The notes: generated by a model not told the origin, from the sequence alone. Numbered from the stretch's first letter, positions 10,166-22,055 are shown. The stretch is 62,944 bases of DNA from Arsenophonus sp052174455 (GCA_052174455.1 JBQMRP010000066.1:1-62944), one strand, 5' to 3'. Numbers and translations: made by a program.

Positions 10166-12083
10166 TTTTGCCAATATAGCTTATTTTGTGCAGGCTTTAT
10201 AACTAAAGGAATTTGGTAAATATAGTAGCATTAAGGCTAAAACGGCGATTATGATACTAATATTAATTAATACTGAATTAAACTTCTTATTTAATCTGAC
10301 AACCATTACTAATATTTTATTATCCAGGTGCGATCAATATAATTATTCCCGTAGTCAGTGCTATAATAACTACATTAATGATTGGCCAGTGAGCGGAACA
10401 AGGCAATAATGTAAGCTTTACTAATCTCCATTAAAATAACACGTATAGAGAGGAAGACGCAGTTTTCAAGCTGTATTACCCTATTAACTATTATGCTTCC
10501 TTTATCGTGTTGCTTTAGATGATAGTAAAGATATCTATTTTAGAATATCATTATTATAATTTACTTTTGTTGTTATTTATTATGACCAGTCTTTATCGGG
10601 GGCTAGAGCCATGGGCATAAAATTACTAATTTCTATCTTAATTTGTAACAAATTTAACGCCGATCTCATCGCATTAAATGCCGTTTTTTATTGACAATAA
10701 TATTCAGGATTTATTTTTAAATTGATAGCGTCCTGGTAATTATTTAATTGGTGTCCCTTATTTAATACCGGTTCATTATTTGTTAATAATTTACAAATCC
10801 TATTCTGGCCGATGATATTTATTTTGCCCTACTAACTATTTTTTTTCTCCACCACTGACTTAATCTTTATTAAGTTCACTGAATTAAAAACGTTCCGCAT
10901 ACTTGATTAGAGAAAGTATGCTGCAGTGTCTGTATGCTGATTATCAAAGAATTATAGTAGTACTAGAATAGTCAAAAATCCGTGTAATCTTGATTATCCT
11001 GCCTATTATTTTTAAATGATCTTATTTCTTTGGTCGTATTACTTTAGACGCTACGCTACATTAATACTACAATACCTATCATTAATAATGATAAAATCAA
11101 ATTTTATTTAATTAACATAAAAATTGTTAAAATTGACGATTTTTTCTGTAATTTTATTACTCAATAACAATTAGCAAGTTGCTAAAATAATTAATAAATA
11201 TAAGACGTTATTAGCGATACTTTTTTATAAAATTTCAGTAACTGCCGACAGTAGCGGCATAAAGAAAAACAATGCCGGTTTAACTGATTTTATTTTTGAT
11301 ATTAAAAACTCTAATGGTGCCCTTAGAGATTTACCGACGTTAAAACGGTTAATCAAGTTATTAAACTTATCAATAACAGTTGCTAAAAAGCAGATATCAA
11401 AAAAAATAATAACGAATTAATCATTCGCTATTGATATAAGATATATCATATTTTGATATTAATAATTTATTGTATCATATCACTGATAGCATTAATTAAG
11501 ACTATTGGTGTATTAGTTAGTCACTTCATTGTCAATTTCCACTAGGCTAAACAAAGTTCATTAGATTATTTACTGGTTTTACTGCTAACTCTCTGCCTGG
11601 GAATTTTTATCGGTAAAGCGATACCTACTCAGGATTAATTGTTGAAACTTTTCAGGCAATATTAGGCTATTTAATAACATTTTCTATTAAGTATTGCATT
11701 TTAGTTAATTATTTATTTATATCCTACGATGAGGATATATGATTTTTTTATTAGTTTTTTTTTTGGTTTATTGATCTCTGCCATTTTCTCAACTCAACAA
11801 TAAACGTTTATTGGTGTATTTGTTTTTTATGATGTCAACAGTATTGTTATCAAGCTAGAGTTTCATTAATAAAAATATGTTGATATTCCTATAAAATTTA
11901 ACTGAATCAATCTCTTATTCAACATTTTATTGCGTTTAAAAAATTTTTTAAAAAATTCTGATTTTGTGCTGCTATGTGGCATAGCTTATAACTATATTGA
12001 TTATTTCATTATGTGTACCCAAAAAAAGAATACAGCTCCCGTTTATTGGTTATTCAGACAAAATTTCCTAAATGATAAAATAA
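10166..12083. other. Decayed region without identifiable gene
   Basis: Nearly 2 kb without an intact gene. Short hydrophobic frame pieces occur on the plus strand, for example YYPGAINIIIPVVSAIITTL near 10315-10380 and LLLTLCLGIFIGKAIP near 11583-11630, plus a polar piece SNGALRDLPTLKRLIKLLN near 11312-11370. These suggest one or more membrane-protein genes lost long ago, but I cannot name them. An open frame of 62 codons at 11930-12118 runs into a terminator and shows no family resemblance. Confidence 0.5.
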
Positions 12084-12113
12084 AAATCCCGCTAACATGC
12101 CTTAGCGGGATTT
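12084..12113. terminator. Bidirectional intrinsic terminator downstream of ybhL
   Basis: A perfect 12-bp stem (aaatcccgctaa / ttagcgggattt) encloses a 6-base loop, with a T-run on the plus side and A-rich sequence on the other. It lies 20 bases past the ybhL stop codon and would terminate minus-strand ybhL transcripts as well as any plus-strand transcription. Confidence 0.85.
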
Positions 12114-12132
12114 TTTAATAAATCAGATTAAA

Positions 12133-12843
12133 TTAACGGCGATCGCCAAGAATACGTAACATCATTAAAAATAAGTTAATAAAATCTAAATAGAGTGTCA
12201 ACGCACCAAGAATAGCATATTTACGCATACCTTCTTGATCACGACTATCAATTTGACTGCCCATGTCTTTTAGTTTCTGTGTATCATAAGCCGTTAAACC
12301 TGAAAAAATTAATACACCAGCGTAGCTAATAATCAATGTTAAGCCAGAACTTTGCATCCAAATATTGACCATTGAAGCAATAATCAGGCCGATTAGAGCC
12401 ATAAATAAGAAGCTACCCATACCACTTAAGCTACGTTTGGTTGTATAACCATAAGAACTAAGTGCCCCGAACATAGTAGTAGTGATAAGGAAGGTTCTGG
12501 CCACAGAAACGCCAGTGTAAGCAACTAATACTAAGGAAATCGTTAATCCTGTTAGCGCCGAATAGAGCATAAACATTGTTGTTGCCAACGCTCCACTTAA
12601 TTTAGGTAACAAAAATGATAATCCTATAACCAATGCAAATTCAGTAAGAATGAGGCCTATCAATACCCAACTATGAGTTGCCAGATACATAGTAATATTA
12701 CTATTATTAATTGCATACCAAGCAACAAACGTTGTTAATAACAAACCTGCCGTCATCCAGCCATAAACTTGTGTCATATAGGTTTGAATACCTGTACCAG
12801 CGCGCTGGACAATCGAATCATTTCGACGTTCAAATTGATCCAT
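12133..12843 (-). CDS. ybhL: Bax inhibitor-1 family inner-membrane protein
   Basis: A BI-1/TMBIM-family multi-pass membrane protein of 236 residues, close in length and sequence to E. coli YbhL; its biochemical role is not settled in bacteria. About seven hydrophobic segments are visible from residue 26 on, with conserved motifs QVYGWMTAGLLLT, MLYSALTGLT, YGYTTKRSLSGMGSF, GLTAYDTQKL and the C-terminal LYLDFINLFLMMLRILG. I chose the ATG giving MDQFERR because AGGA lies 8 bases upstream and the homologue starts there; an in-frame ATG six codons earlier would overlap that site. It stands alone between decayed regions and ends in a strong terminator. YccA, a paralogue in the same family, is less similar. 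Confidence 0.93.
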   Translation of the reverse strand: MDQFERRNDSIVQRAGTGIQTYMTQVYGWMTAGLLLTTFVAWYAINNSNITMYLATHSWVLIGLILTEFALVIGLSFLLPKLSGALATTMFMLYSALTGLTISLVLVAYTGVSVARTFLITTTMFGALSSYGYTTKRSLSGMGSFLFMALIGLIIASMVNIWMQSSGLTLIISYAGVLIFSGLTAYDTQKLKDMGSQIDSRDQEGMRKYAILGALTLYLDFINLFLMMLRILGDRR

Positions 12844-14504
12844 GATGATTATCCTCATCATTTGAGTTAAAGATAAAGTTATTTATTTAGTTAAATAACT
12901 CAGTAAACTTAAATTAAGCGTATCATAATTTCTTGCTAAAAGCATCATTTACTATGCAAAATAAGCAAAGATTTTACATTACTTTTACTTTTTTAAGCTG
13001 AATTCCAATAAATTAAAATAAACTCCATAAAATGATCTTATTAACACTGAAGTTCGGCTTAATCACTCGGTCTAGCCTCAACTCAACGGCTACTTTTCCA
13101 TTGAGTTAAATACTTTTTCTAAAACGCTGATTTATTTTTATATATTAAATTCTGCGGATAAAAAAAATTTCTACGGTGTGCTTGCTTTGCTAACACCGAT
13201 AAACATAATTTCCTCATCTGGCTGTAAATGTCAATTCGAAAGATAATGATAGATACGCTACAATAGCTAACGACAACTCGATTTATTGGAAGTAATCCTA
13301 TAATGCTTTTCCTATCATGACAGGATTATGTTCAAGAATGAGAGTATTAATACTATCACTAAAGTTATGATTATGCACTTTAGCAGTGAAAATAACCATC
13401 ACATAATTATAGCATTATGCTAACAATTAATATTGTTCACCAATATTAAAATTCACTTTTTATATAACTAGTATTATCTATTACTTATATTTTCGTTTCC
13501 GGTGGAAAAACATAATTTTATCGCCTACAGTAAATAGATTAACTAGCTATCAAAGGTATAATTTACTGTAAAAAAGCAGTTTCTATTTTTCTAGGGCTAA
13601 TATCAAATGCTCATCACGTTGACTTAACTTATCAAAATCTTCTACTGTAGAATAGTAGAATAAGTAATTTCTAACTTGAATTTATCGATGACTGTTAATT
13701 TATAGACTTAAAAAAATTATTTTAATCATTCTGTTACCTTAAAATTCCATGAATTTACCCCATTTCCCAAATAATCTAATAGTGCTAATAACCATATCTT
13801 TTGCGGCGATTTATACATATTATTAATAAATAGTTAATGCGGGTGGATCAATCTCTATCCATTTTAACGCCAGTTTTACCTGATAACCAACAATATAACT
13901 AAATTCGAATAGAATTACCGCTTATTTGTATTTTTAGTAAAATCTCAATATTATTGAGTAATAGAAGATAAAAAGCTGCATCAGATCTAAAGTTTTAGAC
14001 TATCTAAATACCAGAAATCCACGTAGTAATAAAACATTACTTTTGTAGTAACTACTATTAATAATCATATTAAATATCTCAATATTCATTATTACAAATT
14101 CTTTAATCCATACCTTCATACATGATTTCTGCTTTATCAGCTATATCCAACATATACGCCGTCTAACCCGCTTAAATTGATATGAGTTAGTTAAAGCATC
14201 TTAAGCTCCTTAAGATTACTAAAATTATATTTGTTCCACCAATAACTAAAAGATTTGACGTAATACCACTATTATTCATTATTAATAAATATAAATGGTT
14301 TTCATATTTTAACTGTAATTCTACCTCTAAATATGTCCTTTTAATGCCTAAGATTGAGGTGCATCAACCAAACAGGTCGTGTAAAATAATACTTCGTTCG
14401 CTAAACAGAGAACGATGAAGATAACCGATAAAAGAAACGAGTAAATGATTGAGACTTTAATAAAAATTCTTTTTATAAAGCATGATTAAATAAATTATAC
14501 TTAT
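12844..14504. other. Intergenic region, no gene seen
   Basis: About 1.7 kb upstream of ybhL. Every frame is interrupted. A short piece on the minus strand near 13730-13800 (KSPQKIWLLALLDYLGNG) may be a remnant of a gene, but I cannot identify it. No RNA or IS repeat is visible. Confidence 0.5.
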
Positions 14505-14738
14505 TTTTGATGTAAGAGTTTTGGATATAGTGGCATATCTTGCTGATTAATTTTATGAATGATTTTAACATATAGAGATGATATAGCATAAAAAAATTAT
14601 TATAGGAGGTATCCACAAAATCAGATATTACCTGTGTTCATTTCATAACTAATTCGTAATGGTGTTAGTTAACATTATTGAGGTTGTGCTCGAATCCATG
14701 CTGGACAACATGTAAACACTGTCTTTTTACGATCACGT
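14505..14738 (+). mobile_element. IS256-family element, 5' fragment (left arm)
   Basis: Matches the 5' ends of the IS256-type copies at 16.5 and 44.3 kb: ttttggatatagtggcatat, then the agagatgatatagcat motif and the ctcgaatccatgctgga segment. It breaks off near 14738, where an oppositely oriented 5' fragment begins, so the two form an inverted repeat. Confidence 0.75.
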
Positions 14739-15010
14739 TATGCCTTGTCGATAAAGGCGGTATTCAGTATCTGGTTACAGCATGGATTTAAGATCAGCCT
14801 CAACAAGGTGCTTCAACTGCGTTACCATCATTACGGATGAATTCATACAAGAGGTTATAGGTAACATCTGATTTCGTGAGATCTTTGTAAAGATAGATTT
14901 TCATAGCATATAATTCTCTATTGTTAGAATTATTCACTAAATTAATCAATAGGATTGATGATATCAGGGTTGCCGAAACCTCATATAGCAGAAATGAGCA
15001 TAACTTTTTT
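14739..15010 (-). mobile_element. IS256-family element, 5' fragment (right arm)
   Basis: The mirror image of the preceding fragment: its 5' end lies near 15010 and it runs leftward to about 14740. The frame at 14800-15021 (minus) crosses this relic and is not a gene. It lies about 120 bases past the 3' end of galU. Confidence 0.75.
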
Positions 15011-15126
15011 ATTTTATGCATAAATAAAAACTATTTGTAATAAATTTATATAAATAATAAACAATATCGTATAAAAGCATATTAATTTTTTATTATTTTT
15101 GAATGATTATCAATACTAATCAATGA

Positions 15127-16041
15127 TTAGTAATTTAATATATTTTTTACCCATGCGGAAAATTCGTTGCCTAAAAATTCATGTTGCATACTATATTCAA
15201 CAAATGCTTTCATATAACCCAATTTATTACCACAATCATGACTATTACCTTGTAAATGATAAGCTTCAACGGTTTCTCCTTTTATTAACATTTCAATTGC
15301 GTCAGTTAACTGGATTTCATCACCTGAACCCAGTGGTGTTTTCTTTAATAAAGACCATATTTTCTCTGAAAATACATAACGACCTACAATAGATAGGTTA
15401 GATGGTGCCTGATCAATTTTAGGTTTTTCAACAACACCTTTAATAACTTTGCTTTCACCGGGTTTTAATTCATATCGATCACAATCCACAACACCATAAT
15501 TAGATACAGATTCCTTTGGTACAGGCTCAACAAGAATTTGGCTAGCTGATGTTTCATGATAACGTTTCAGCATCGCAGTTAAATTATATTGTTTCAAATC
15601 TGATGAATATTGATCAATAATTACATCAGGTAAAACTACAGTAAAAGGCTCTTCTCCTATCAATGGTTTGGCACATAAAATAGCATGCCCAAGACCTTTT
15701 GCGATACCTTGTCTTGTTTGCATAATTGTGACATGACTTGGACATATGGATTGTACATCATTTAATAATTGTCGTTTAACTCGCTTTTCTAAAATCGCCT
15801 CTAGTTCAAAACTAGTATCAAAATGGTTTTCTATTGAATTCTTTGAAGAGTGAGTAACTAAGATAATTTCATGAATACCAGCAGATATACATTCATTTAC
15901 TACATACTGAATAAGTGGTTTATCCGCTAAAGGCAACATTTCTTTAGGAATCGCTTTCGTTGCTGGCAACATACGAGTTCCTAATCCAGCGACAGGTATA
16001 ACTGCTTTGCTGATTTTTTTTGCCGCTTTTTTTAATTGCAT
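15127..16041 (-). CDS. galU: UTP-glucose-1-phosphate uridylyltransferase
   Basis: Makes UDP-glucose from UTP and glucose-1-phosphate, a precursor for lipopolysaccharide core, galactose metabolism and osmoprotective glucans. The 304-residue product matches E. coli GalU (302) throughout. The nucleotide-binding motif AGLGTRMLPATKAIPKEML near residues 19-37, the sugar-phosphate region VVEKPK, and GDEIQLTDAI are intact. The start is that of the family; a GGAA sequence lies 5 bases upstream of the ATG. The neighbouring hns and rssB of free-living relatives are absent. Both flanks are IS256 relics, so the gene has survived while its surroundings were lost. Confidence 0.98.
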   Translation of the reverse strand: MQLKKAAKKISKAVIPVAGLGTRMLPATKAIPKEMLPLADKPLIQYVVNECISAGIHEIILVTHSSKNSIENHFDTSFELEAILEKRVKRQLLNDVQSICPSHVTIMQTRQGIAKGLGHAILCAKPLIGEEPFTVVLPDVIIDQYSSDLKQYNLTAMLKRYHETSASQILVEPVPKESVSNYGVVDCDRYELKPGESKVIKGVVEKPKIDQAPSNLSIVGRYVFSEKIWSLLKKTPLGSGDEIQLTDAIEMLIKGETVEAYHLQGNSHDCGNKLGYMKAFVEYSMQHEFLGNEFSAWVKNILNY

Positions 16042-16499
16042 TTTTCCAAGTTACCTATATATAATATGCTAATATAAATGTAATTTATAGATTTTTAACA
16101 ACCTTTATTGCAGTTTAGCAGTAAAATATACTAAATAAATAGAAAACTAGAGAAATTGGCCTAGGTTAATAATTTTGAGAAAAGTGAATAATTATGACAT
16201 TTCTATCAATGAATTAAACATTAAAATAACTTGATGTTTATCATTCCATATTTTAGATTCTCAATCCATTCCTTTTTTTAATATTTACTGATAAGCTATC
16301 AATTATAGTTATTATTTATAAGCTATTGATTATAAGACATCTTATGGTATTATTTGATAATAATTTATTTTTTTTATTTTCAATTTTTAACTTTAAATTA
16401 AATCCTGCTAAAGCTAGCACAATTTTTTAGCTTTCAATATAAAATTAACCTAATAAATTAGGAGTTGTCCTTTAATACTTAAATTTCATTAAAGTAGAA
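16042..16499. other. Region upstream of galU, nothing identified
   Basis: About 460 bp, AT-rich, all frames closed. rssB precedes galU in E. coli; no response-regulator trace is readable here. It presumably contains the galU promoter, but I cannot point to a convincing one. Confidence 0.55.
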
Positions 16500-17880
16500 T
16501 TATGTTTATTTCTGATATATGGAGTTTCAGATATGCTGGCATATATTGCTGATTGATTTCATAAATGATTTCAACAATAGAGAGATAATATGTTATGTAA
16601 CACATACTTATAGGTATCTGCGTAACTAGATGTTACTTGCGGATCCCTTGTATGAACTTATTTGTAATACTATCGAGATCTGATAGATAGCTTAGTTGAG
16701 GATGAGCTTTTAGGGTATGCTGCAACAATTATACCTAACATCGCCTTCTCAATGAAGGTTACAAGCGTCGACTGTACTATTGCAAACCTATAAGATGAGT
16801 ATTGACGATGTTGATATTTAAACTGCTTAAGGTTAAAAAAAAGAGGATCTCAGTGGCGACAGAATATCCTTCAACAGCTCATTACTTCTTATCTGAAGTG
16901 TATAAGAGCGGCGAAAAGTTGCTATCCTGCTCTATTATATGCGATAGAGATATACCAGTAATTTTTATGAAGCTCTGTAGGTGTTTTTTTCGATAAAAAG
17001 TACATGATTTATTTTTTCTAGTACTTGTCAACAGACAAGAAACGGGAATAGATTAAAGAGTATTGGCAATGTGGTGCTTATGTGATTTAACTGATACCGC
17101 TACATTTATTTCTTGGCTGATGGAATAACCGTCCTGTCAGGCAAGCTGATCGCCTTTCTCTTCTGCTTAATTATCGATATCACTGTAGATGAATATAAAG
17201 AGTTTGTTGCGCTAAACGATGCTTAGCGAAAGTTAGCAGTTAACTGATCTTTGAACTTATCAATGCTTTAGATTCCATGGTTTATAACTATATCTCACGG
17301 GCTTGTTACGGTCGTTGGGGGGTGTGTGCCCCCTTTAGTTTTGGAACGCAATTCTAAAGATATTTTTTTGACGCGCAGCCAAAATGCTATTTGGTACACA
17401 AATAGCTGATGTGCTTCCTTTACTCTTACAAATGCATGCAGCACAGAAAGTTAAGGTGATCTGCGGGAGTTATACTAGCAGAGAATTACGATACCGATAA
17501 TAAATCCCTTAATCTTTTATTAACAAGGTTTTCAGCGTATTCTGCAGCGATGAAAGAGCTGTAAAAAGATCGAGAAGAACGGTTGATACTCTATATATTC
17601 CCGTCAGCGCACTCGAGTGTTAATAAAAACGACGAATCTAATTGAATCGCCTTTTGCGATAGTGAGGACACGAAGCCGATGCGCGAAGCACTATTGTTCA
17701 AGAACAATAAGCCTTTCAATGGTATCTAAGTTGCTCTCGTCTGTTCAGAAAAGCTGGAACCAGCTAAGGATATTGACCTGTTAACTTTAGTAGTAAATGA
17801 TCTCCTTTTAATAAGGAGAAGAATAGATTCACGAAGTATCAGAGCGGAGTTTGGCCTAACCGTTAAACAACAACTTTCCT
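16500..17880 (+). mobile_element. IS256-family element, degenerate, near full length
   Basis: One of the most complete relics, about 1.38 kb. The transposase is readable only in pieces: near 17540-17600 come the residues preceding the conserved TTNPIES-type motif, then the arginine-rich tail to about 17800. The 3' end carries tagattcacgaagtatcaga, shared with all copies. The open stretch at 16802-16996 is a fragment of the broken transposase. It lies between galU and rsmJ with no effect on either coding region. Confidence 0.85.
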
Positions 17881-18138
17881 AATAGCTCTTTATAAATTAT
17901 CTTCCAATAATATTAACAACATCTATTTAATAAGAACATTTCTTAAATTACTATTTGTTTTAAGGTTTTCGTAAGTTTATTTTAATGTTCATTAGTATGA
18001 ATATAATTAAAAATTCCATTTTTAGAACTATAAATAAATGGGAGTCTTCTTATAGAAGAGCCTCTAGCAAAAAAATATTTTGCTTTTTATAAAAATTTTG
18101 GTTTTTTATCTTAAAAAGATTTGACAGAATAAATCAGT

Positions 18139-18897
18139 TTAAAATAGATAAATATCAAAACGATGATTTTTAGTTTTGATCATTGCTTGTGGAGAGATTG
18201 CTGCTAAAGGTGGCGCATAATTGGGTCGTTTAACTACAACACGGCGTTTAGCTATCGTCATTGCTGGAATTAAAAGGTTGTCAGAATCTTTATCGTTACC
18301 AACAAGAGTTTGAAGAATTGGCATTTCTTTTTTTACTAAGGCACTTTTTTGTCGATGAGGATACATTGGATCGAGATAAACTACATCTGGTTCGGGTGAT
18401 AGTGTTATTAATGTATCAATGCTTGATGCGTGTAGCAATCTCATTCTTTGTTTTAACCAAATTCCTATTTCAGAATCAGCATAACCCCGTTGTAATCCGT
18501 CATAAAGAAGTGCTGCAACTACAGCATGACGCTCATATAGCCGTATTTCACATCCTAGTGCTGCAAGGATAAAAGCGTCCCTGCCAAAACCGGCAGTAGC
18601 ATCAACAATCGTGGGGTAATAGAATTTTTTGATGCCAACTGCTTTTGCAATAGCCTCATTGCGCCCCCCACCAAATTTACGGCGATATCTCATTGTCCCT
18701 AAAACAAAATCAACATAAATGCCGCCTAATTTAGGTTCATATAATTTTTTTAATTCTAAATGCTCAGGTGTTAGTACTAACGCCATTAATGCGGCAGGTG
18801 CATGTTTAAGTTTCCATTTATCAGCAATAAGCAATAAGGCTCTTTGAGAAGCTCCAGGTTCGCAAATTAATTGAATATCAATTTCTATTTTATTCAT
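18139..18897 (-). CDS. rsmJ: 16S rRNA (guanine1516-N2)-methyltransferase
   Basis: Methylates G1516 of 16S rRNA using S-adenosylmethionine. The 252-residue product fits E. coli RsmJ (250). Visible motifs are MALVLTPEHLELKKLYEPKLGG, the RRKFGGGRNEAIAKAVG block, the SAM-binding DATAGFGRDAF, and YLDPMYPHRQKSALVKKEM typical of the catalytic loop. The chosen start (MNKIEI) matches the family N-terminus and overlaps the prlC stop by 8 bases, implying translational coupling; an in-frame ATG three codons earlier would also be possible. The longer upstream open frame is just the end of prlC read in another phase. Prlc-rsmJ is the enterobacterial operon order. Confidence 0.95.
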   Translation of the reverse strand: MNKIEIDIQLICEPGASQRALLLIADKWKLKHAPAALMALVLTPEHLELKKLYEPKLGGIYVDFVLGTMRYRRKFGGGRNEAIAKAVGIKKFYYPTIVDATAGFGRDAFILAALGCEIRLYERHAVVAALLYDGLQRGYADSEIGIWLKQRMRLLHASSIDTLITLSPEPDVVYLDPMYPHRQKSALVKKEMPILQTLVGNDKDSDNLLIPAMTIAKRRVVVKRPNYAPPLAAISPQAMIKTKNHRFDIYLF

Positions 18898-20932
18898 TAA
18901 TGCCATATGTTTGTAACATTGCATCCAACTTAGGTTTTCTTCCTCGAAAACGTTCAAAGAGAACCATAGGTTCCTCTGAACCGCCACGACTTAAAATATT
19001 ATCAAGAAATGATAACCCAGTACTGCGATTAAAAATACCTTCATCAGTAAATCGTGAAAATGCATCGGCGGCTAAAACAGCGGCCCATAGATAACTATAG
19101 TAACCGGCACCATAACCACCAGCAAAAATATGGCTAAATGCATGAGAAAAACGATCCCACTCAAATGAAGGTACTACAGCAACCTGTTGTTTAACTGATT
19201 TTAATATTGATAAAATTTGATCTCCTTTTTCCGGAGAAAATTCAGTATGTAAGCGAAAATCAAACAAGCTAAATTCTAATTGACGAAGAATAAACATTGC
19301 GGCTTGATAATTTTTAGCTGATAGCATGTTAGCTAATATTAATTTTGATAAAGGTTCACCTGTTTCATAATGACCTGATATAAAAGAAAGTGCTTTAGGC
19401 TCCCAACACCAACTTTCCATAAATTGACTGGGTAGTTCGACAGCATCCCATGGCACGCCATTAATACCAGCAACATCCGCTACATCAATTTTGGTTAACA
19501 TATGGTGTAAACTATGACCAAATTCATGAAATAGCGTAATCACTTCATCATGGGTAAATAGAACGGGCTTATTACCAATTGGTTGATTAAAATTACAAGT
19601 TAGGTAAGCCACAGGTTTTTGATAACTGCCATCGGCATATTTTAATCTGCCTGCACAAGAATTCATCCATGCACCGCTACGTTTATGTTCTCGGGTATAG
19701 AGATCTAAATAAAAACTAGAACATAAATCACCGCGTTCATCATATAATTCAAAGAAACGCACATTGGGATCCCATACCTCCACATCATGGCGCTCTTTAA
19801 CTGTTAAACCATAAATTCTATTAATGATTTCGAACAAACCTTTGATAACCAGTTGTTCTGGAAAATAGACCCGTAGTTGTTCATAATCAATTGAAAATTT
19901 ATGCTGTTTTTGTTTTTCACTATAATAAACTAGATCCCAGGGCTTAAGTTTCTTAATTCCGTACTGATCCTTAGCAAATTGGATTAATTCAGTAAGTTCT
20001 TTTTTACCTTGGTGATAGGCTCGTTGAGCAAGATTGGTAAGAAAATCTAGAACCTGTTTTGGTGATTCGGCCATTTTAGTGACTAGAGATTTTTCAGCAA
20101 AATTATTAAAACCAAGTAATTGAGCTAATTCGTAACGTAATGCTAAAATTTTGTTCATAATATCACTATTATCCCATTTAGTAGCATTTGGTACCTGATC
20201 AGAAGCACGGGTATTATATGCGTAATGCATTTCTTGGCGTAGTTCATGATTATCAGCGTAAGTCATAATTGCCAGATAACTAGGTGTATTCAACGTGAAT
20301 AACCAGCCTTTTTCTCCTTTAGATTTAGCTAATTCTTTTGCTGCTAAAAGAGCACTTTCTGGTATACCATTTAGCTTATCACAATCTTTAATTAGTTTTA
20401 TCCAACTCATCGTAGCATCTAACACATTATTATTAAACTTATTTTTTAATTCAGCAATTTGAATAGCAATTTCACCATAACGTTTCTTTTTTTTTGTTGA
20501 TAAACCAATACCAGATAATTCAAAATCACGTAACGTATTCTCAATTGATTTACGTTGTGCTGGATTAAGTGTATCAAATTCAGCACTATTTTTTAGTGAT
20601 TCATAAGCTTTGTAAAGACCAGTATGTTGCCTTATCCAGGTACTAAATTTCGATAGCATAGGTAAACAGGTATCATAAACTTGTCGTAATTCAGTACTGT
20701 TTTTTACATCATTGAGATGAACAATTGGTGACCAGGCTCGGGATAGTTTATTGTTAGCTTCTTCTAATGGTTGGCATAAATTATTCCAGTTAAAAGTGTT
20801 ATTCTCTTTAAGAAGACTCTCAATTATCTGCCGATAACTGTTTAATACGGTTTTTATAGCAGGCACTACATCTTGCGGTGTGATGGTTGAAAAATGAGGT
20901 AATACAGATTTTGTTAGTAAAGGATTTGTCAT
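18890..20932 (-). CDS. prlC: Oligopeptidase A
   Basis: A cytoplasmic M3-family zinc metallopeptidase that degrades short peptides and cleaved signal peptides. The 680 residues equal E. coli PrlC in length and align end to end. The zinc-binding HEFGH motif lies near residue 469 (FTHDEVITLFHEFGHSLHHM), followed by GVPWDAVELPSQFMESW with the third ligand, and the C-terminal SHIFAGGYGAGYYSYLW substrate-binding region. ACAGGATG upstream gives a plausible ribosome-binding site 8-9 bases before the ATG. It is the first gene of an operon with rsmJ. rlmJ, which diverges from prlC in E. coli, is gone; an IS1595 relic begins within 140 bp. Confidence 0.98.
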   Translation of the reverse strand: MTNPLLTKSVLPHFSTITPQDVVPAIKTVLNSYRQIIESLLKENNTFNWNNLCQPLEEANNKLSRAWSPIVHLNDVKNSTELRQVYDTCLPMLSKFSTWIRQHTGLYKAYESLKNSAEFDTLNPAQRKSIENTLRDFELSGIGLSTKKKKRYGEIAIQIAELKNKFNNNVLDATMSWIKLIKDCDKLNGIPESALLAAKELAKSKGEKGWLFTLNTPSYLAIMTYADNHELRQEMHYAYNTRASDQVPNATKWDNSDIMNKILALRYELAQLLGFNNFAEKSLVTKMAESPKQVLDFLTNLAQRAYHQGKKELTELIQFAKDQYGIKKLKPWDLVYYSEKQKQHKFSIDYEQLRVYFPEQLVIKGLFEIINRIYGLTVKERHDVEVWDPNVRFFELYDERGDLCSSFYLDLYTREHKRSGAWMNSCAGRLKYADGSYQKPVAYLTCNFNQPIGNKPVLFTHDEVITLFHEFGHSLHHMLTKIDVADVAGINGVPWDAVELPSQFMESWCWEPKALSFISGHYETGEPLSKLILANMLSAKNYQAAMFILRQLEFSLFDFRLHTEFSPEKGDQILSILKSVKQQVAVVPSFEWDRFSHAFSHIFAGGYGAGYYSYLWAAVLAADAFSRFTDEGIFNRSTGLSFLDNILSRGGSEEPMVLFERFRGRKPKLDAMLQTYGINE

Positions 20933-21069
20933 AATAAAAACATCCTGTAAGTAATCTACTATTTAAGTTAGATATAATTAAATATAAATAAGAAATGTAA
21001 TTAAGATGTGGATACAACAGCTGAATTCAATATTAGAATAGATATTCTATCTATTTTTAGAGGATGTTA

Positions 21070-22055
21070 GCAAAGGTTGTTACTCTATTCGCAGAGTAAT
21101 TTGTAGTCACGTCTATATTCAATTCTTGTGATTCAAATCATATACTCCCAGCCTAGATAAATTAGTAAATAATAACCCTACGTTATAGAATCTATTCAAA
21201 TATTCTTTTAATCAACTGATATAACTGTTTGCAGTTTGAATATGGAATTTCTTATCAATAATTTCTGATTACTAAATCTTATTAGAGGATAGTAACTAAT
21301 TTTGTACTTGCTAGTAAAGGATTTGTATCATTTGCCTCCATCCAAAAAAACATGGACTCTTTATCAATAATCGATAAAAATGGCTAACATACTGTGCATT
21401 AAACTCTTCAATAATCTTATTGCTTATATAATACCCTGTCAATTAAGAGCGCAATTCATTTTTCCCTTTTATTTTTTCTTCTTCCGCGTTTTCTACCTTT
21501 CTATATGAATATATCCACTTACCTTTAAAGGATTCAGAGGAAAATGTTTTATTGATTTCAAGAATACTACTTGGATTCATGTTAGCTGTCTCCGCTGAAA
21601 TAAGAAGAAGCGGACACTTTTTGAACATTGTTTTAAATCAATATCTATTTGTTTCGCTGACTCCTATAAAGTCAAGCTATTCAACATGGATCACAGATAA
21701 CTAAACGATTTATCCTTGTGATGTAGTTTTGCCAGTAGACTTCCAGTAAGATTGTTAAATTTTTTCTCCAATCGGGGATTTTACAATAATATCGCTGAAC
21801 CCTAATGAACTTCCCCAACGGAAAATATGTTCATTGTGATAATATGAGAGGATAAAGTGAAATAAGTTGTTTTAATACATGAATCGAGATTATCTAACAG
21901 ATTGTCACCGAGCCATTCTAATGAGATGCAGCTTTATGTTGGTAGGGAGTGAAATAAGTCTCTTTGATCTGTATGACTGTTTACTTTTTCATGGCAACCG
22001 CTTAGCGAAAATCTTTTATATAGTATAATGAATTTATATCAATAATTTTTTCCAA
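21070..22055 (-). mobile_element. IS1595-family element, degenerate
   Basis: A roughly 1-kb repeat also present at 24.4 (inverted), 26.9, 36.8, 42.5, 51.0 kb and as a piece at 9.8 kb. Read on the minus strand it gives fragments of an IS1595-type (ISXO2-like) DDE transposase: ETFF-type motif as NKTFSSESFKGKW near 21540, and the C-terminal IQNVNSYISRLK...RFHG region (best in the 42.5-kb copy) near 21200. The 61-codon open frame at 21443-21628 is one such fragment. The stretch 21337-21969 is almost identical to 24514-25149 inverted. Confidence 0.8.

Noticed and set aside
15103..15118. Fur-box-like sequence near the 3' end of galU
   Set aside because: Only the central part matches the Fur consensus, and it lies downstream of galU beside an IS relic with no gene to control.
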